64,000 bases of DNA from Cinnamomum chago (lineage: Eukaryota > Streptophyta > Magnoliopsida > Laurales > Lauraceae). The notes beneath the pieces are model-generated. The model saw only the letters and a program-made list of their open reading frames with translations, searched no databases and was not told the origin of the DNA. Numbering within the stretch: position 1 is the stretch's first letter; each line of letters starts with the position of its first letter. Both the position numbers and the translations under genes were made by a program. Below are positions 1 to 10,276 of this stretch, one piece after another. Where the stretch lies: contig CP142451.1 of assembly GCA_038049695.1 (NCBI GenBank), forward strand, positions 42,791,001 to 42,855,000, given 5' to 3'.

Positions 1-467
1 CCCTTAGTTAGATCTGGTCTTCTCCCCCCCTTTGTTTGATCTTCTTTGTGTCTGATCATCAGATCTTCTACACTTCTCTCCCTCTGCGTCATTAAATAGA
101 TCTGTTCTTTTTCTCCCCCTTTGACATCGAATTGCAAAGGAACCTGTATACTTGAGAAAACATATACCTTTCAGTAGCACCTGTTACCAAATGAGAATGC
201 AATTGTTTTGCGAAACAGGTTATCATGTATATAGATTTGTCTAGCATTATTTGAATGAAGCTAAGATAACAAATATAAATTGATTTAACACTTTAAAGCT
301 TCATAACAACATAAACATCCATCAAGAGAAATATAACAAGAGGAAAAGAGATGAAAATGTGAAGTTGTACTTTCATTGATATAACAAGTGAAGTTCAGTA
401 CATGAATCACTAAATACTTGACCATTTTATAAACAAATGATCATGGCCAGTAGTCAAGACATGTCAG

Positions 468-2069
468 TGATAGTCCTAGACCGAATCCTAGAGGGGGGGG
501 GGGTGAATAGGATTAGCTCTAAGAATCTAGACCAATTTTAATTCTTTCAACTTTTAAGTCAATTAAGATGTGATGAAGATTAATTATCTTGTGATAGATA
601 AGGATTTCTAAGATATGCATACACAAGTAATCACCAACAACAATCTCCATACAACCAAAAGAGAATCATTCATGAAAAAGAGAGCAAAAGAGCAACCACC
701 ATGACAAGCACATTTATAGTGGTTCGGCCAAATTGCCTACATCCACTCCCGATACACTTATCGGTACTCACTAACTTCAATTAAGGTTTAGGATCACCTC
801 AAACCTTACAAACAACACTATGCTTTTCAAGGCTAAGCATAAACCTTTACAACATAGAACTTTTCTCTTAGAAAATATGCCTATGAATGCATGGATTAAG
901 AGAACTATTTGAGTGCAAAAGAGTGCCTCTTAATAGGCTAAATAGAAAATGAAAACCTCAAGATCTAGAAACATGCATATGTATGACAAAGTTTATGAAA
1001 AATGCATTTACTAGAAATTACTCTTTCTCCTTTTGAAAAGATACAATCTTGAATGATGCAAAGATGATAATCAAATGATTGAGAAAGAGTGGGTTGTCTA
1101 ACACATGAGTGTAACAATGTTAACTATCTTGTTTTCAAAGAAGACAAATTAAAGTCTAACAAGTTGATGTTGAAACAAGAAAAACAAATTCATGTGAAAC
1201 AATGACAATATGTTGTATTCATAGCATATGAGATTACTAAAGTATTAAGCATGTTATGAAGGACAACATTTTTATAGGAAAGCAACTTGTTAATCATGTA
1301 TTGAAAGAGATCAAAGATTTGAAACAAAACATGATTTTAAAAAGACTAGGATTAAAGAAAGCACACCCATTTGAAGATCAAAGGTTGACTTAATGGAATG
1401 GCTTCATAATCCCTTTGAAAATGCTCTTGAGAAGTTGTTAATCCTTGGCCTCAAAAGTCCCTCCAATGTCAGCAACTTTCTTCAACCAAAAAGCCACTTT
1501 TTATAAAGAAAAAGTTGCCAACGGCTAGTCCTCGGTCGACCTGCAAACAGGTCTCGGTCGACCGGGAAAGCACAACGGTCATATTTCTGACCGTTGGAAG
1601 GCTACAGCTCAGAAACTGAATTTAAGAGCTGCAGTGATCCCGGTCAACCGGCAACCTTGGCCCGGTCGACCGGCCACACTGGCAGATGCCCAGATTTTTG
1701 AAAAATGAGAGAAACTTGTAACTTTTGAGGGCATCTTCCAGGGGACTTTGAGACACAAATACCAAGCAATAAATCATGACTGAAAGAAGATGAAAACTGA
1801 ATTTTTTAAAGCCATGAAAACTCCAAATCAAAATAATGATTTTAAAGATAGAAACTTTGGAAAGCTTGGATGATTTTTGAAACCAAAAACTCCATGATCT
1901 TAAGAGATAAACTGAAATGAAAACCATGCATATCAAATGATAAATACAAAGATCAAGAATGAGAAATATGCATGATGATCCTATGAATAAGACCATGAAT
2001 GAATGAGAGGACAAGCTTTATGAAATAGAATGCATCCTATCAAATTGCAACAAAACAAAAACTCTAACA
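468..2069 (-). mobile_element. Solo LTR S1 of the Sirevirus-like family
   Basis: A 1602-bp LTR on the minus strand, from TGTTAGAG at 2069 to ...ATCA at 468, flanked by a perfect 5-bp target-site duplication GTCAG (463-467 and 2070-2074). No interior lies between the flanks, so it is a solo LTR left by recombination between the LTRs of one element. The unoccupied target matches S5 near 63400. Near its inner end is the run of Cs typical of this family (positions 493-502, read as G on plus). It carries the family's TATA box and palindromic words. Confidence 0.85.
1498..1671 (-). promoter_or_regulatory. LTR promoter of S1: TATA box with upstream palindromic words
   Basis: On the minus strand a TTTATAAAAAG box (about 1498-1507) is preceded by GGTCGACC at 1534-1541, 1556-1563 and 1664-1671, and by the decayed form GGTCAACC at 1642-1649. 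Between them is an inverted pair, CAACGGTCA...TGACCGTTG (about 1573-1597). The order, words then TATA box, is the same in S3, S4 and S5. Sireviruses are known to carry palindromes in this position; a role as activator-binding sites is inference. Confidence 0.6.
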
Positions 2070-2161
2070 GTCAGTTGATAGATAAAGAATACATCAAGAA
2101 AACCAATCTATCACTACCCAAAAACAATCCCCACAAAAGAAATGAAAGTCCTCCTAATGAT

Positions 2162-3307
2162 CTAAGAAGAGTCTGTAGGAGACGGAGGCATAGTGTCATC
2201 ATGGCGCCTGCAGCTCTTGGATATGTTTGAGAGGTACTTTAGAGTTTTCTTCATCATCCCTATGAACTCTTGAAACTCTGTGCGAATGGAAACAACTGCT
2301 TGCTCTACAGACGTCATGCGCTCCTCCATAGTACGTTGAGGAGGGGGCTGGGGCTGACGTGGCTGATGCTTTGGCTGAATGGGCTGATCCGCAGTCTCTG
2401 TCTCGGCAGCCTCTAACTCTGCATCTCCTTTTGCTACCGGGTTTGCTCGTGGTGGTGGAGGAAGCCTCATCAAGAGAATGTTCGTCTTGTTAAAAACAGT
2501 GGTTGGCTCAGGTCTCTCAGAAGCAAGAGGGATCACTCCAAAAGAACGGGCAATCTCAGTGATAAGAAACCCGAAAGGAGCAGCACACGGCTGGGAGCCA
2601 GTGATAACCCGGATGATATGGTGCATGATGACGGAAGGTAGACACATAGGCACCCCGGTAATCACATTATGAAGGATATTTTCCATGTACGGAGTTACTT
2701 TTGTTCGATTCCCTTTCCTCGGGTAAATGGAGTGAGTGAAGATAATGTGAATGATGCGAAGGGAGGGAATCATCGAAGAGGCTTGGAGAAAGTTCTTCGC
2801 AGACCATTTTTCAGGGTGGCCACAAAGAGCACTCGTGACTGGCTCTCTCTCATCAAGAGGAAGGACATCTGATATGAATCTGGGACCGTTAGACCTAAGG
2901 ATGCCTAAGATGGAGGAGATCAAGTCTATGGTGACCACTTCTTCACCATGAAGAAATCTAATAGTGAATGAATTTGCAGTAGAGGCACAGATAGATTCAT
3001 AAAGGCCATGGACGGAGGAAGCATAAGATTGTCCACTCCAAGTGAGGATGCTATCCCATCCAAGGGCTTCTAGAATGGCCGGGACATTGTAGTCCACAAG
3101 ATCTTTTACAACACAAAACTTCTCAACAATGATTCCTTTGCTTCTAAAAGATTTGACAACTGAAGACGGAGAACGAATTGGGTTGAATTTAATCTCTGGA
3201 GGAGGGCCAAGCTCAGGAGAAGTGGAGGGAGATCTATGGGAAGAAGATGCATGTCCGGTTTTGGACATCTTGTTAGGCCTCCTCCATGTTTGCTTAGTTC
3301 GAGCCAT
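2162..3307 (-). CDS. Retrotransposon accessory ORF, 'putative plant transposon protein' type, with histone H3-like N-terminus
   Basis: An open frame of 381 residues in element S2, between the expected place of pol and the polypurine tracts, the position of the extra (env-like) ORF in some Sireviruses. I chose the ATG at 3307 because it directly follows a splice-acceptor-like TTTTTCAG and opens with MARTKQT, identical to the first residues of histone H3; an in-frame ATG 15 bases upstream is also possible. After a Ser/Pro-rich linker (about residues 15-50) a globular part (about 55-265, ending near HHIIRVITG and FLITEIARSFG) resembles the Pfam family of putative plant transposon proteins, whose function is unknown. 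A Pro/Gln-rich stretch and a short helical, possibly coiled-coil tail follow. Homologous pieces lie in S4 and S5. I see no signal peptide and no clear membrane segment. It looks whole in this copy. Confidence 0.6.
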   Translation of the reverse strand: MARTKQTWRRPNKMSKTGHASSSHRSPSTSPELGPPPEIKFNPIRSPSSVVKSFRSKGIIVEKFCVVKDLVDYNVPAILEALGWDSILTWSGQSYASSVHGLYESICASTANSFTIRFLHGEEVVTIDLISSILGILRSNGPRFISDVLPLDEREPVTSALCGHPEKWSAKNFLQASSMIPSLRIIHIIFTHSIYPRKGNRTKVTPYMENILHNVITGVPMCLPSVIMHHIIRVITGSQPCAAPFGFLITEIARSFGVIPLASERPEPTTVFNKTNILLMRLPPPPRANPVAKGDAELEAAETETADQPIQPKHQPRQPQPPPQRTMEERMTSVEQAVVSIRTEFQEFIGMMKKTLKYLSNISKSCRRHDDTMPPSPTDSS

Positions 3308-4497
3308 ACTGAAAAATGTCAAGGATGAAAAAGGCTCAAGGCAGCAAGGTAATGCTGGAAGGTACCAAGAAGATAACAGTCAATGAAGGTACCAAACAAC
3401 AGTGAAACAGCCCACAAAATCAGTCAAAGAAAGGAAGTTAGAATGGCTAGAAAAGCTTTAAGAATCTGCCAAATAGTGTGGTCTCACTTAGTACATGAAA
3501 TTGGCACCAACTAAGACCAGACAGTTGCTGAAATAGATGAAACTCTGGTTCAGGCAAACTTACAAACAGTTGGGGTGCAGGATTTTGAGCTGAGAGATTT
3601 ACAATTGAATGATGCCAAAAGGGTGTGTCTAGAAGACTACAAATAAACCTAAAACAAAGAAGAAAAACACAAGCTCCACAAAATACAGAAACAATCAATC
3701 AGAAATGGAAAAGACAGAGGTTGTGAGAGACAGTGAAAGGTTGAGGAAGCTTAGAGAGGAGGATGACCAAATAGAGAAGAAGAAGATGAACACAAGGAAT
3801 GAGAGAGTAATCCAGAGAATAAGAGATTGATCCAGGTAGAAAGACTGAGGAGAAGAAAGAAAATGGAAAACGGGCTCAGCAGCGGTCGACCTGCACAAGA
3901 TGGAACTGATTCTGTATGAAACAGAACAGACTCAGTGCAACAGGTTTTGTTGCTAAGTGCGCAGGCTTGGTCAACCGGCCACTTAGCCCGGTCAACCGGG
4001 CAAACAGGGGCAGCTTGAGATCCAGAACAGATTCAGAGAAAAAGCTTGGAAGTAAAAAGGGTCAATCTAACTGCTAAAACCCCTAAACCCCCAGCTACCA
4101 AATAAGCTAAAAAGTTTTAGAAAAGATATTTTGCAAAATCCATTCTAAATAATTCCTTTTTAAGAAAAGAAGGCTTGTAAGATAAAAAGCATTTTTCAAA
4201 ATCATTTAAATTTGACAAAACAAAGGTTTGACTATGAATTCATTCAAAAATAAACAATTTTAAAAACAAATCAATTGATTGAGAGTGTATAATTTTTTTT
4301 TTCAAATCAATTTGATCAAAATCATGCATTTAATCACAAAATTCCTTTTTAAATTCAAACTGCATTTTCAACAAACAAGATTCAACTAAATGAATCTAAA
4401 AACCTTAAGATGTACTAAGAGAGTAGAAAGAACTAGAATCAAGACCAACTAAATATATGGCTAAGAGAAAGGGTTGGTCCTATCTATCTAAGAAACC
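3308..4497 (-). other. Leader-like non-coding stretch upstream of the S2 ORF
   Basis: No convincing gene. Read on the minus strand, the 600 bases before the ORF are pyrimidine-rich and end in TTTTTCAG next to the ATG, as a 5' leader or an intron end would. Sireviruses and related elements are known to express the downstream ORF from spliced RNA, so this may be the acceptor. The upstream half (4080-4497) is AT-rich and featureless. Confidence 0.4.
3884..3997 (-). promoter_or_regulatory. Internal palindromic words upstream of the S2 ORF
   Basis: GGTCGACC at 3884-3891 and GGTCAACC at 3969-3976 and 3990-3997, the same words as in the family's LTR promoters, lie about 580-690 bases upstream of the ORF start but inside the element. 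I see no clear TATA box between them and the ORF. They could be a copy of the LTR enhancer serving the ORF, or a remnant of LTR sequence. Confidence 0.4.
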
Positions 4498-5310
4498 TTA
4501 GTAATCTTCTAAAGGTCTAACCTTAGGTATCCATCTAAGGTCTTGGGCTTTGGAGACTATCTTAGAAATTCCACCAACTAGAGGAGATAAGGATTGAATT
4601 CTTTTAGACTTGTCATCAAATCTTTGAGATTTGACTATTTTAGATTGATGATTAGTCTTTGGAAGTTGGTGTTTCATTTTCTTTTTATTCTTCTCATTTC
4701 TTTTAGCTTTTCCTCCCTCTTTTTGTCTTTTGAACTTTAATTTTAACTTTTCAACCTTTTTCAAGAATTCTTTCATTTCTAAGGTTAAAGGAGGAAAAGA
4801 GAGAAGTTTCTTTTTGATAGATTTATTTTGATTTTTAGTCTTTTCAAAATCTATCTTGGATGACTCTTTTTGAAATGTTTTAACTTGTTTGAACTTCTTA
4901 GAGTCTTCCTTGGAATTCAAAGTCTCACCCTTCATAGAATTAGATTTAATTTTCTTAGGTTCAAAGATGGGTTTAGACATATGACTTTTCCTTAATTTGC
5001 ACTCAAATTTGAAATGCCCTTCCTTACCACAATAATGACATTTAGTTTTGGGCATAGGAGAGTAAGTGCTAGAGAAAGAGGACTCACCTTTCACAAAGGT
5101 GTTGGTGAATTTAGAGTCATGTGAAGTATACTTATCAAAACCAAGACCCGGTCGACCCCATGACCCCCGGGTCGACCTGGCCCAACGGTCATATTGGCCA
5201 ACGGCTAGTTGCTCGGTCGACCGAGCACACTGGCCTGGGAAGAGTTCTACCAAAATTTTGAGAAAATGTTTTATGAAAACATGAACTCTAGGCCAATGTG
5301 TTTCATGCAT
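4498..5310 (-). pseudogene. Gag-like zinc-knuckle fragment with LTR-derived N-terminal part
   Basis: An open frame of 270 codons. The C-terminal two thirds holds one CCHC knuckle (CHYCGKEGHFKFEC), then a Lys-rich linker of about 150 residues and a tail with RWIPK, similar in layout to the gag-to-protease spacer of SIRE-type Copia elements. The N-terminal 55 or so residues are only a translation of LTR sequence that includes the palindromic words, so they are not a gag domain. Nothing of the gag capsid domain is seen. It is a fossil of the S2 element; whether any of it is made as protein cannot be told. Confidence 0.5.
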
Positions 5311-5578
5311 ACTAAAATGATTCTAAAAGTGGAGAATGTATGCAAATCACAAACCTAAATTCTTAATTTGATTTTCCAAAATAATGCATGAAGAATTAGG
5401 TTTTCAAAAGAGTATTTGGATTCTAATAACATGCATGAAAAAATCATTTGAAAAACATATGTAAATGTAAGTTAGAATCTCAGATTCCAAAGTCAAAACT
5501 AAGAGCATGAGTGTGTGATCATTTGACAGTGAAGGTGAATGTGCATCCATCAAAATTGCAACAAACAAGAACCTAACA
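5145..5578 (-). mobile_element. 5' LTR remnant of S2
   Basis: The stretch matches the first part of the S4 LTR (49064 onward), from TGTTAGGTTCTTG at 5578 to the GGTCGACC cluster (5150-5157, 5170-5177, 5215-5222). The base next to the start, 5579, belongs to flanking DNA rather than a polypurine tract, so this is the 5' end of the element. The TSD cannot be confirmed because the other end is outside the window. Confidence 0.6.
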
Positions 5579-5633
5579 AGGATTTCAATTGACTACTGAA
5601 CCTCTAGACTTCGAATCATCGAATCATCATCAT

Positions 5634-5960
5634 TTTAGGTTAGGATAAATTGCATAAAATACCAAAAAAATCATAAAATCATAAAATACTTCCCTTCTCA
5701 TCTTGCTCTGTAGTAATTCGAGAAGAGAACAAAAGGGTTAAAAGAAGTAGTAGAATTAGAACAGTAGACATTGAGTAGAGGGTCATAAGTTGTTCTTTAG
5801 GTTAGGTTACATTAATATTGCATAAAAATCCAAAAAATCACAAAATCATAAAATACTTCTCCTCTCATCTTACTCTCTAATAATTAGAGAAGAGAACACA
5901 CAAAAAAGTAAGTAATTAAAAGAAGTATTATAGTTGTAGAAGTAGACATTAAGTAACTAA
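5634..5960. repeat. Two-copy tandem repeat, about 165 bp
   Basis: Copies at about 5634-5795 and 5796-5960 share the blocks TTTAGGTTAGG, ATTGCATAAAA, CATAAAATACTTC, CTCATCTT, GAGAAGAGAAC and AAAAGAAGTA in the same order, with scattered differences. The AT-rich blocks show no coding sense. Confidence 0.7.
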
Positions 5961-6109
5961 TCTTAGAGTATTCCATTCGTGCCTAAGTAAATCAACAAAT
6001 TTGATCAACTCCTAATCTGAAACACTCAATTAACTCCTAACACCTAATTAAAACATCCAATTAAAATCCATAGAATTAATTAACTAAATCCCTGAAATTG
6101 ATTAACAAC

Positions 6110-6265
6110 TCTTAATAAAACCCTAATTAACAAACCTTAATTAAAATCCTGATTAATAAGCCTAAATAAATTAAAACCCTAATTAATCTAAACCCTAATT
6201 AATAAGCCTATATAAATCACCAAAACCCCTAATTAATCAAACCCTAACAAACAAAACCCTAGCCA
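6110..6265. repeat. Cluster of telomere-like words AAACCCTA
   Basis: Within about 155 bases at least five AAACCCTA or AAACCCCTA words occur, separated by AATTAA-rich spacers. This is not a telomere array. In plants such telo-boxes are known promoter elements and Polycomb recruitment sites; a role here is inference. Confidence 0.6.
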
Positions 6266-6417
6266 CCAGCCCCTGATTAAGACCTTAATAGAAACCTAAT
6301 TAAAGACGATAAGACTAAGCCACACCCAGAGAATAAAGACATTCCCCAACCGAGATACGAATCCGACTTAGAAACACCCTAGAATCGAATGAACCAGTAA
6401 CTCCACAACAGGCAGAC

Positions 6418-7232
6418 ACTTGGGCGCCCCTACAGGTGCGCCCAAGTTACGCTAAGAACCTGGGCGCACTTATACTTCTTGTTCCGACCCTGAGACACGC
6501 ATTGGTTGCGTTTCAACTCCCGAATTTAAACCACAATCACATTTAAGGTTTATAAACTTAAAACCAGCCTGGGATACATAATTATTGACATAGATCACCT
6601 GAAACTCCAAGCCTAAGTGAACAAAATCTCGGAAAGAACCACAACACACGAACCAGACACTTGGGCGCCACCACAAGTGTGCCCAAATTACCCAGGGAAC
6701 ATAGGCGCAACCACAGGTGCGCCCAAGTTCATCTCCATTCCCTAAAACCACCGAATCTCTATTCACTTCCAACCTTGACCTCAATTAACATCTCAGAATC
6801 CTTACCGAACCAACAACAACCCATAAATTAAAGATTTAATTAACTTGAACCCATCCGGAACCTCGAACCGAAATCGGACGGGCGAAGAACATCAAGGCAC
6901 CACTTGGGCGCCCATAGAGGTGCACCCAAGTTCACAGAAACACCTAGGCGCACACACAGGTATGCCCAGGTTCCCTGTCTAGCCCAAGTTGTAAACCTCG
7001 GTTGTATTTTGAATTCCGGACTTAATTCATTAAGATAAAAATCAATCCAGAACCTAAAACAACATTAAAACAGAGATTTGCATCAAATAGAAACTCCCCG
7101 AATTCCAAAATTAACATCGATACCGTCGTCACCAGCCTAAGCACACAAAACCTGGCACTTGGGCGCCACTATCTGTGCGCCCAAGTTACCTGAGTAAACT
7201 AGGCGCAACCATAAATGCACCCAAGTTCTCCG
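6418..7232. repeat. Four-unit tandem repeat with paired GCGCCCAAG hairpins
   Basis: Units of roughly 245 bases start near 6418, 6657, 6900 and 7157. Each opens with ACTTGGGCGC and, after a loop of about 10 bases, its inverted partner GCGCCCAAGT (decayed in some units), followed some 20 bases later by a second pair around GGCGCA...TGCGCCCAAG. The rest of each unit is AT-rich with shared pieces such as AATTCCGGA-like and CCAAGCCTAAG words. No frame is open across units. Confidence 0.7.
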
Positions 7233-7856
7233 TCAGTCCTATTTCATCGATTCTGACATCTTTCCATCCTTTGAAACAAAACCTGAAACTCTAGAACCTT
7301 CAACAACTAAAACAGAACCTCAACATATTTAAAAAAACATTAATCAGAACCTTAAAGCATCCTTAAATCACTCTTAATAAACTTTCAATTTAAAAAAAAC
7401 CAACCCAATTAAGATCATAACCAAATTCCTTAGGCATAATTGTCAAGCTTAGGCTATTAGCACCCTAGGATTAGATTGGATTTCCTCCATTAGATAGATT
7501 AGAGCATTAGGCTTCGTCCCATCACTTTTCTTGTTCCGTTAGGGAACCGGGAGAGCTGATGTGGGCGGTCTAGGACCTTAGGTTAGGGTCAATCCGATGA
7601 TCAGTAATAAAGCATTAATCACGTAAATCCAAGTAAGATCCCCTAATTAGGCCCTTCTAGCCCAATGTCAAAAATCCATAAAAACTATAAAGCCAACAAA
7701 ATAAACCCAAAAAGATTCTTTCCTTTATTTCTTCCTCCACCTCAGGTTCCAGATATTTAATTGAACTTAATGATAAAAGGGAACAAAGAACTGATTTCTA
7801 AAATTGAATAAATGAGAATAATAAGATGAGATGAGTGATTTCACACACTTTACATA

Positions 7857-7968
7857 TTTTTATTTCTGCCCATCGGCCACCCTCAAACGAACACTGGCCC
7901 ATCGGCCGCTTTAAAACAAACACTGGCCCATCGACCACCTTCAATCAATTACAGCCCATCGGCTTTTC
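7857..7968. repeat. Short tandem word array GCCCATCGGCC
   Basis: Four GCCCATCGGCC-like words spaced about 30-37 bases apart, with shared CACTGGCCCATCG neighbours in the middle two. It resembles, in scale, the word clusters of the LTRs elsewhere in the window. Confidence 0.55.
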
Positions 7969-8495
7969 ACTTTTTATCACTCGTGTATCGCACATGAAAA
8001 ACACAGAAATCACAAGTCAAAGTCTCATTTGTATCATCATTTTGATTTGAAGAGTCAGCCTTTAAACCCTATTTTGACAAGGGATTAGAACGGGTACCCG
8101 GGAACGGGGCCGATCCTCTTCTTAAATATTTGGCACCTCCCCCCTTTTGTTTTCTTTATTTTAATTATTTTATTATACTTGGATATACTATGATTTTGCT
8201 GTGTGAGGATTAATCTTATTTGGATTCTGACTCATAACCCTGAATTGACCCAATATTAAAGAGACCCAAAGAGACCCAAATTAATGTGACATGAAAACCG
8301 TCGTGTGTTGCCGGCAGCACATTAGACGAGAGAAGAACCCACACATTTATTTTCTCTCATTTTTCTTCGGCTTTTGTCGAAGAACGATGTTACGGCCGTT
8401 ACCGTAGCTGGCGATCGTGATCCATCGATTTTGAGGGTAGTTGGAATCCTCATTTTCGATGTAAAATTTAAATAACACACATAGATGAATGGCGA

Positions 8496-9916
8496 TTTCC
8501 CTCCCCGGGAGGATCAAAATTCACATCCGATAGAAGCGTGTCTCCAGCATGGCCCAGTTTTGGATGGAGTCCTCCGGCAGAGTGGAGTACTAATCGATGG
8601 CTGTACCTTTTAGGGTACTTGTGAAGAGACAGATCTTGAGGGTATCTTGATCCGCATAGCTCCCGTCAGGATCTTGAAGTAGATGACGTGTTGTCGGGCT
8701 GAACCTTTCCCCGTATATGTTTGGAGAGTAGGTTGTTTGAATTTTGAAGGGAATGGAACCGAGTCCATCCATAAGAAATATGGTGGCTTGACCATGTTCC
8801 TTCAGTGTATCCTCTTCTTTTGCTTTAGCGAGGATATCGTCAACGTCCTTTTTGGTAAGGGGGCGTGATTCATTGTTTTCCTCGTCATCTTGATGACTCG
8901 GAGGAACTTCATTGTTTGGCGGACGCTTGAAAGTGGGGAGGAGGTTTTCCATCAGAGCCTCAATTTTCTACTGTCCTTGCTCCAACTGATGGATGCATGC
9001 AGTTACGTCATCATGCTGTGGAGGTTACTCAGCATTTGTAATCAGGACGTTCATCCTTCGAGAGTTGAATGAGGATATCGTCTTGGTGATTGAGTTGGAG
9101 CTCATTCTTTTGGATGAAGAGTCCGAGGAGCGGTTACTCTGATGTCTTTGGCTTGAAGGAGCAGGAGAATCCTCCTGATGTCTTCGTGTCTGGGAGATGC
9201 TGTGAGTCACCGGTTGTCTGACATGAATTTTGGTTGCTGACTTCTGGCGTCTTTTGGTTTTGGCAACCATATATACAGCAACAACTTGGTCGGGTCTTTC
9301 TTTTTCGACTCATTTTTCAGAGACTTGAAGGGTAGAATGCTGGGTTCTTTGCTTCTCTTGTCTCTTTTGTTGATAAGTCCGTCTCATGCTGAGTTGATTT
9401 TTTTGTTTGGTGGAGGGTAGGTTTCTCCTCTTTCATGTGAGAGAGAGGGTAGAATCGGTTCTCTTTGAGAGGGGCCAGGTATGCTGGCTTTGCAAATGTT
9501 CAGGACCTCCTTTGTTTTGGGGATGGTCTTGGGGACCAGGTCTTCGGGTAGACTTGGTTTCTTACAGGTTGAGGCTTCATGGGGTTGCCACGGGCTTCAG
9601 ACTTGTTGATTGTTGCCCTTGATGTCGGAGCAGCGACATGTTCAGGGGCGGTTTTTGTCTTCTTGGCAGGTGCAATTTCTTTTGTGGGGAGTGGGAATGG
9701 TTCCAACGACCCGAAGACGATGATCTGGGGAATAGTGGTCGACCTAGTTTGAGAGTTTCCGAGGGAGATGACGCTTGGGCAGCTGCTAGGGCGCTTGTGG
9801 TTGCGCTTGTTTTGCTTCTCTTGAAGCAGGAGTTGGTACTTGTTCTTATCGAAAGTGATGGTTAATGAAGCTGCCATTGTTAGTTTGGAAAACTTTTGAA
9901 ACAAGACCAGATCCAT
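8496..9916 (-). pseudogene. Gag remnant of the Tat-like element
   Basis: The upstream part (about 9500-9916) is Lys/Arg/Pro-rich and of low complexity. The middle (about 9025-9270) is Ser/Arg/Gln-rich. The downstream part (about 8520-8952) carries the Asp/Glu-rich linker and the start of a retrotransposon gag (capsid-like) domain with PFK, YADQDTLKICLFTSTLKGTA and a following NW..LE..FY-like stretch. It is an eroded fossil with several breaks; no zinc knuckle remains. Confidence 0.5.
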
Positions 9917-10276
9917 TAGTAATCATAAGTATATAGTGATCATAAATGGAAAATAACTATGATTTTGTCTTTTTAAATTGCTCGAGGGGACATGGCCCAG
10001 CCCAAGCAAGATGAAAGAGGCAAAACGCCATAGAGGGTACAATTGTTCTAAATGCAAGTATGGTAGGCTCAAGGCGAGCGTTTAGTGATTGCTAGAAGCA
10101 ATTGTAAACCTTAATTCAAATTACCAAGAAGCAAAGCTCACTCGAGGTAAGATTATATAAGGTTGGAGATATAAATGTGTCGGTCGCGAATACAGTAGAC
10201 CCGAAAGGGCGTACTAGCACCGCTAGGAACAAATGTTGTAAATCGCATCCTTAGAAAGGACACGAGATGAGATTTT
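9917..10276 (-). other. Leader of the Tat-like element, unique part
   Basis: No open frame of note. It joins the gag remnant to the leader repeats. I see no splice signal that I would trust. Confidence 0.4.

Larger units (their letters stand above)
1..5578 (-). mobile_element. Sirevirus-like LTR retrotransposon S2, partial
   Basis: A non-autonomous LTR element read on the minus strand. Its 5' LTR starts at 5578 (TGTTAGGTTC...), and its 3' LTR lies beyond the left window edge. Inside are a gag-like zinc-knuckle stretch, a long ORF in the place where some Sireviruses carry their extra ORF, and, at 1-130, several C-rich tracts that read as GGGGGAGA-type polypurine tracts. No protease, integrase or reverse transcriptase is seen, so it would depend on a partner. 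Solo LTR S1 sits inside it. Related copies are S4 and S5. The Sirevirus assignment rests on the multiple polypurine tracts, the palindromes upstream of the TATA box, and a knuckle region ending in a WIPK-like motif. The element is a broken fossil. Confidence 0.6.
5579..8495 (-). repeat. Unassigned repeat-rich stretch, possibly an LTR of a further element
   Basis: No gene is visible. The stretch contains a tandem duplication, a telomere-word cluster, a hairpin-bearing tandem repeat and a short word array (listed separately). A C-rich tract at 8136-8146, read on the minus strand as AAAAGGGGGGAGG followed by TGCCAAATATT, looks like a polypurine tract next to an LTR start at 8135, and TTTATATAGG near 6212 could be a TATA box on that strand. 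If so, 5579-8135 is a 3' LTR interrupted by S2. The supposed LTR start does not match the Tat-like LTR next door, so I hold this loosely. Confidence 0.3.

Noticed and set aside
3287-3307. A histone H3 gene
   Set aside because: Only the first seven codons match; the rest has no histone fold, and the ORF is part of S2.
6110-6265. Interstitial telomere array
   Set aside because: The words are separated by irregular AATTAA spacers rather than being in head-to-tail 7-base register.
5579-8135. Firm call of an LTR ending at 8135
   Set aside because: Only one edge is suggested; there is no second copy, TSD or primer site to support it.
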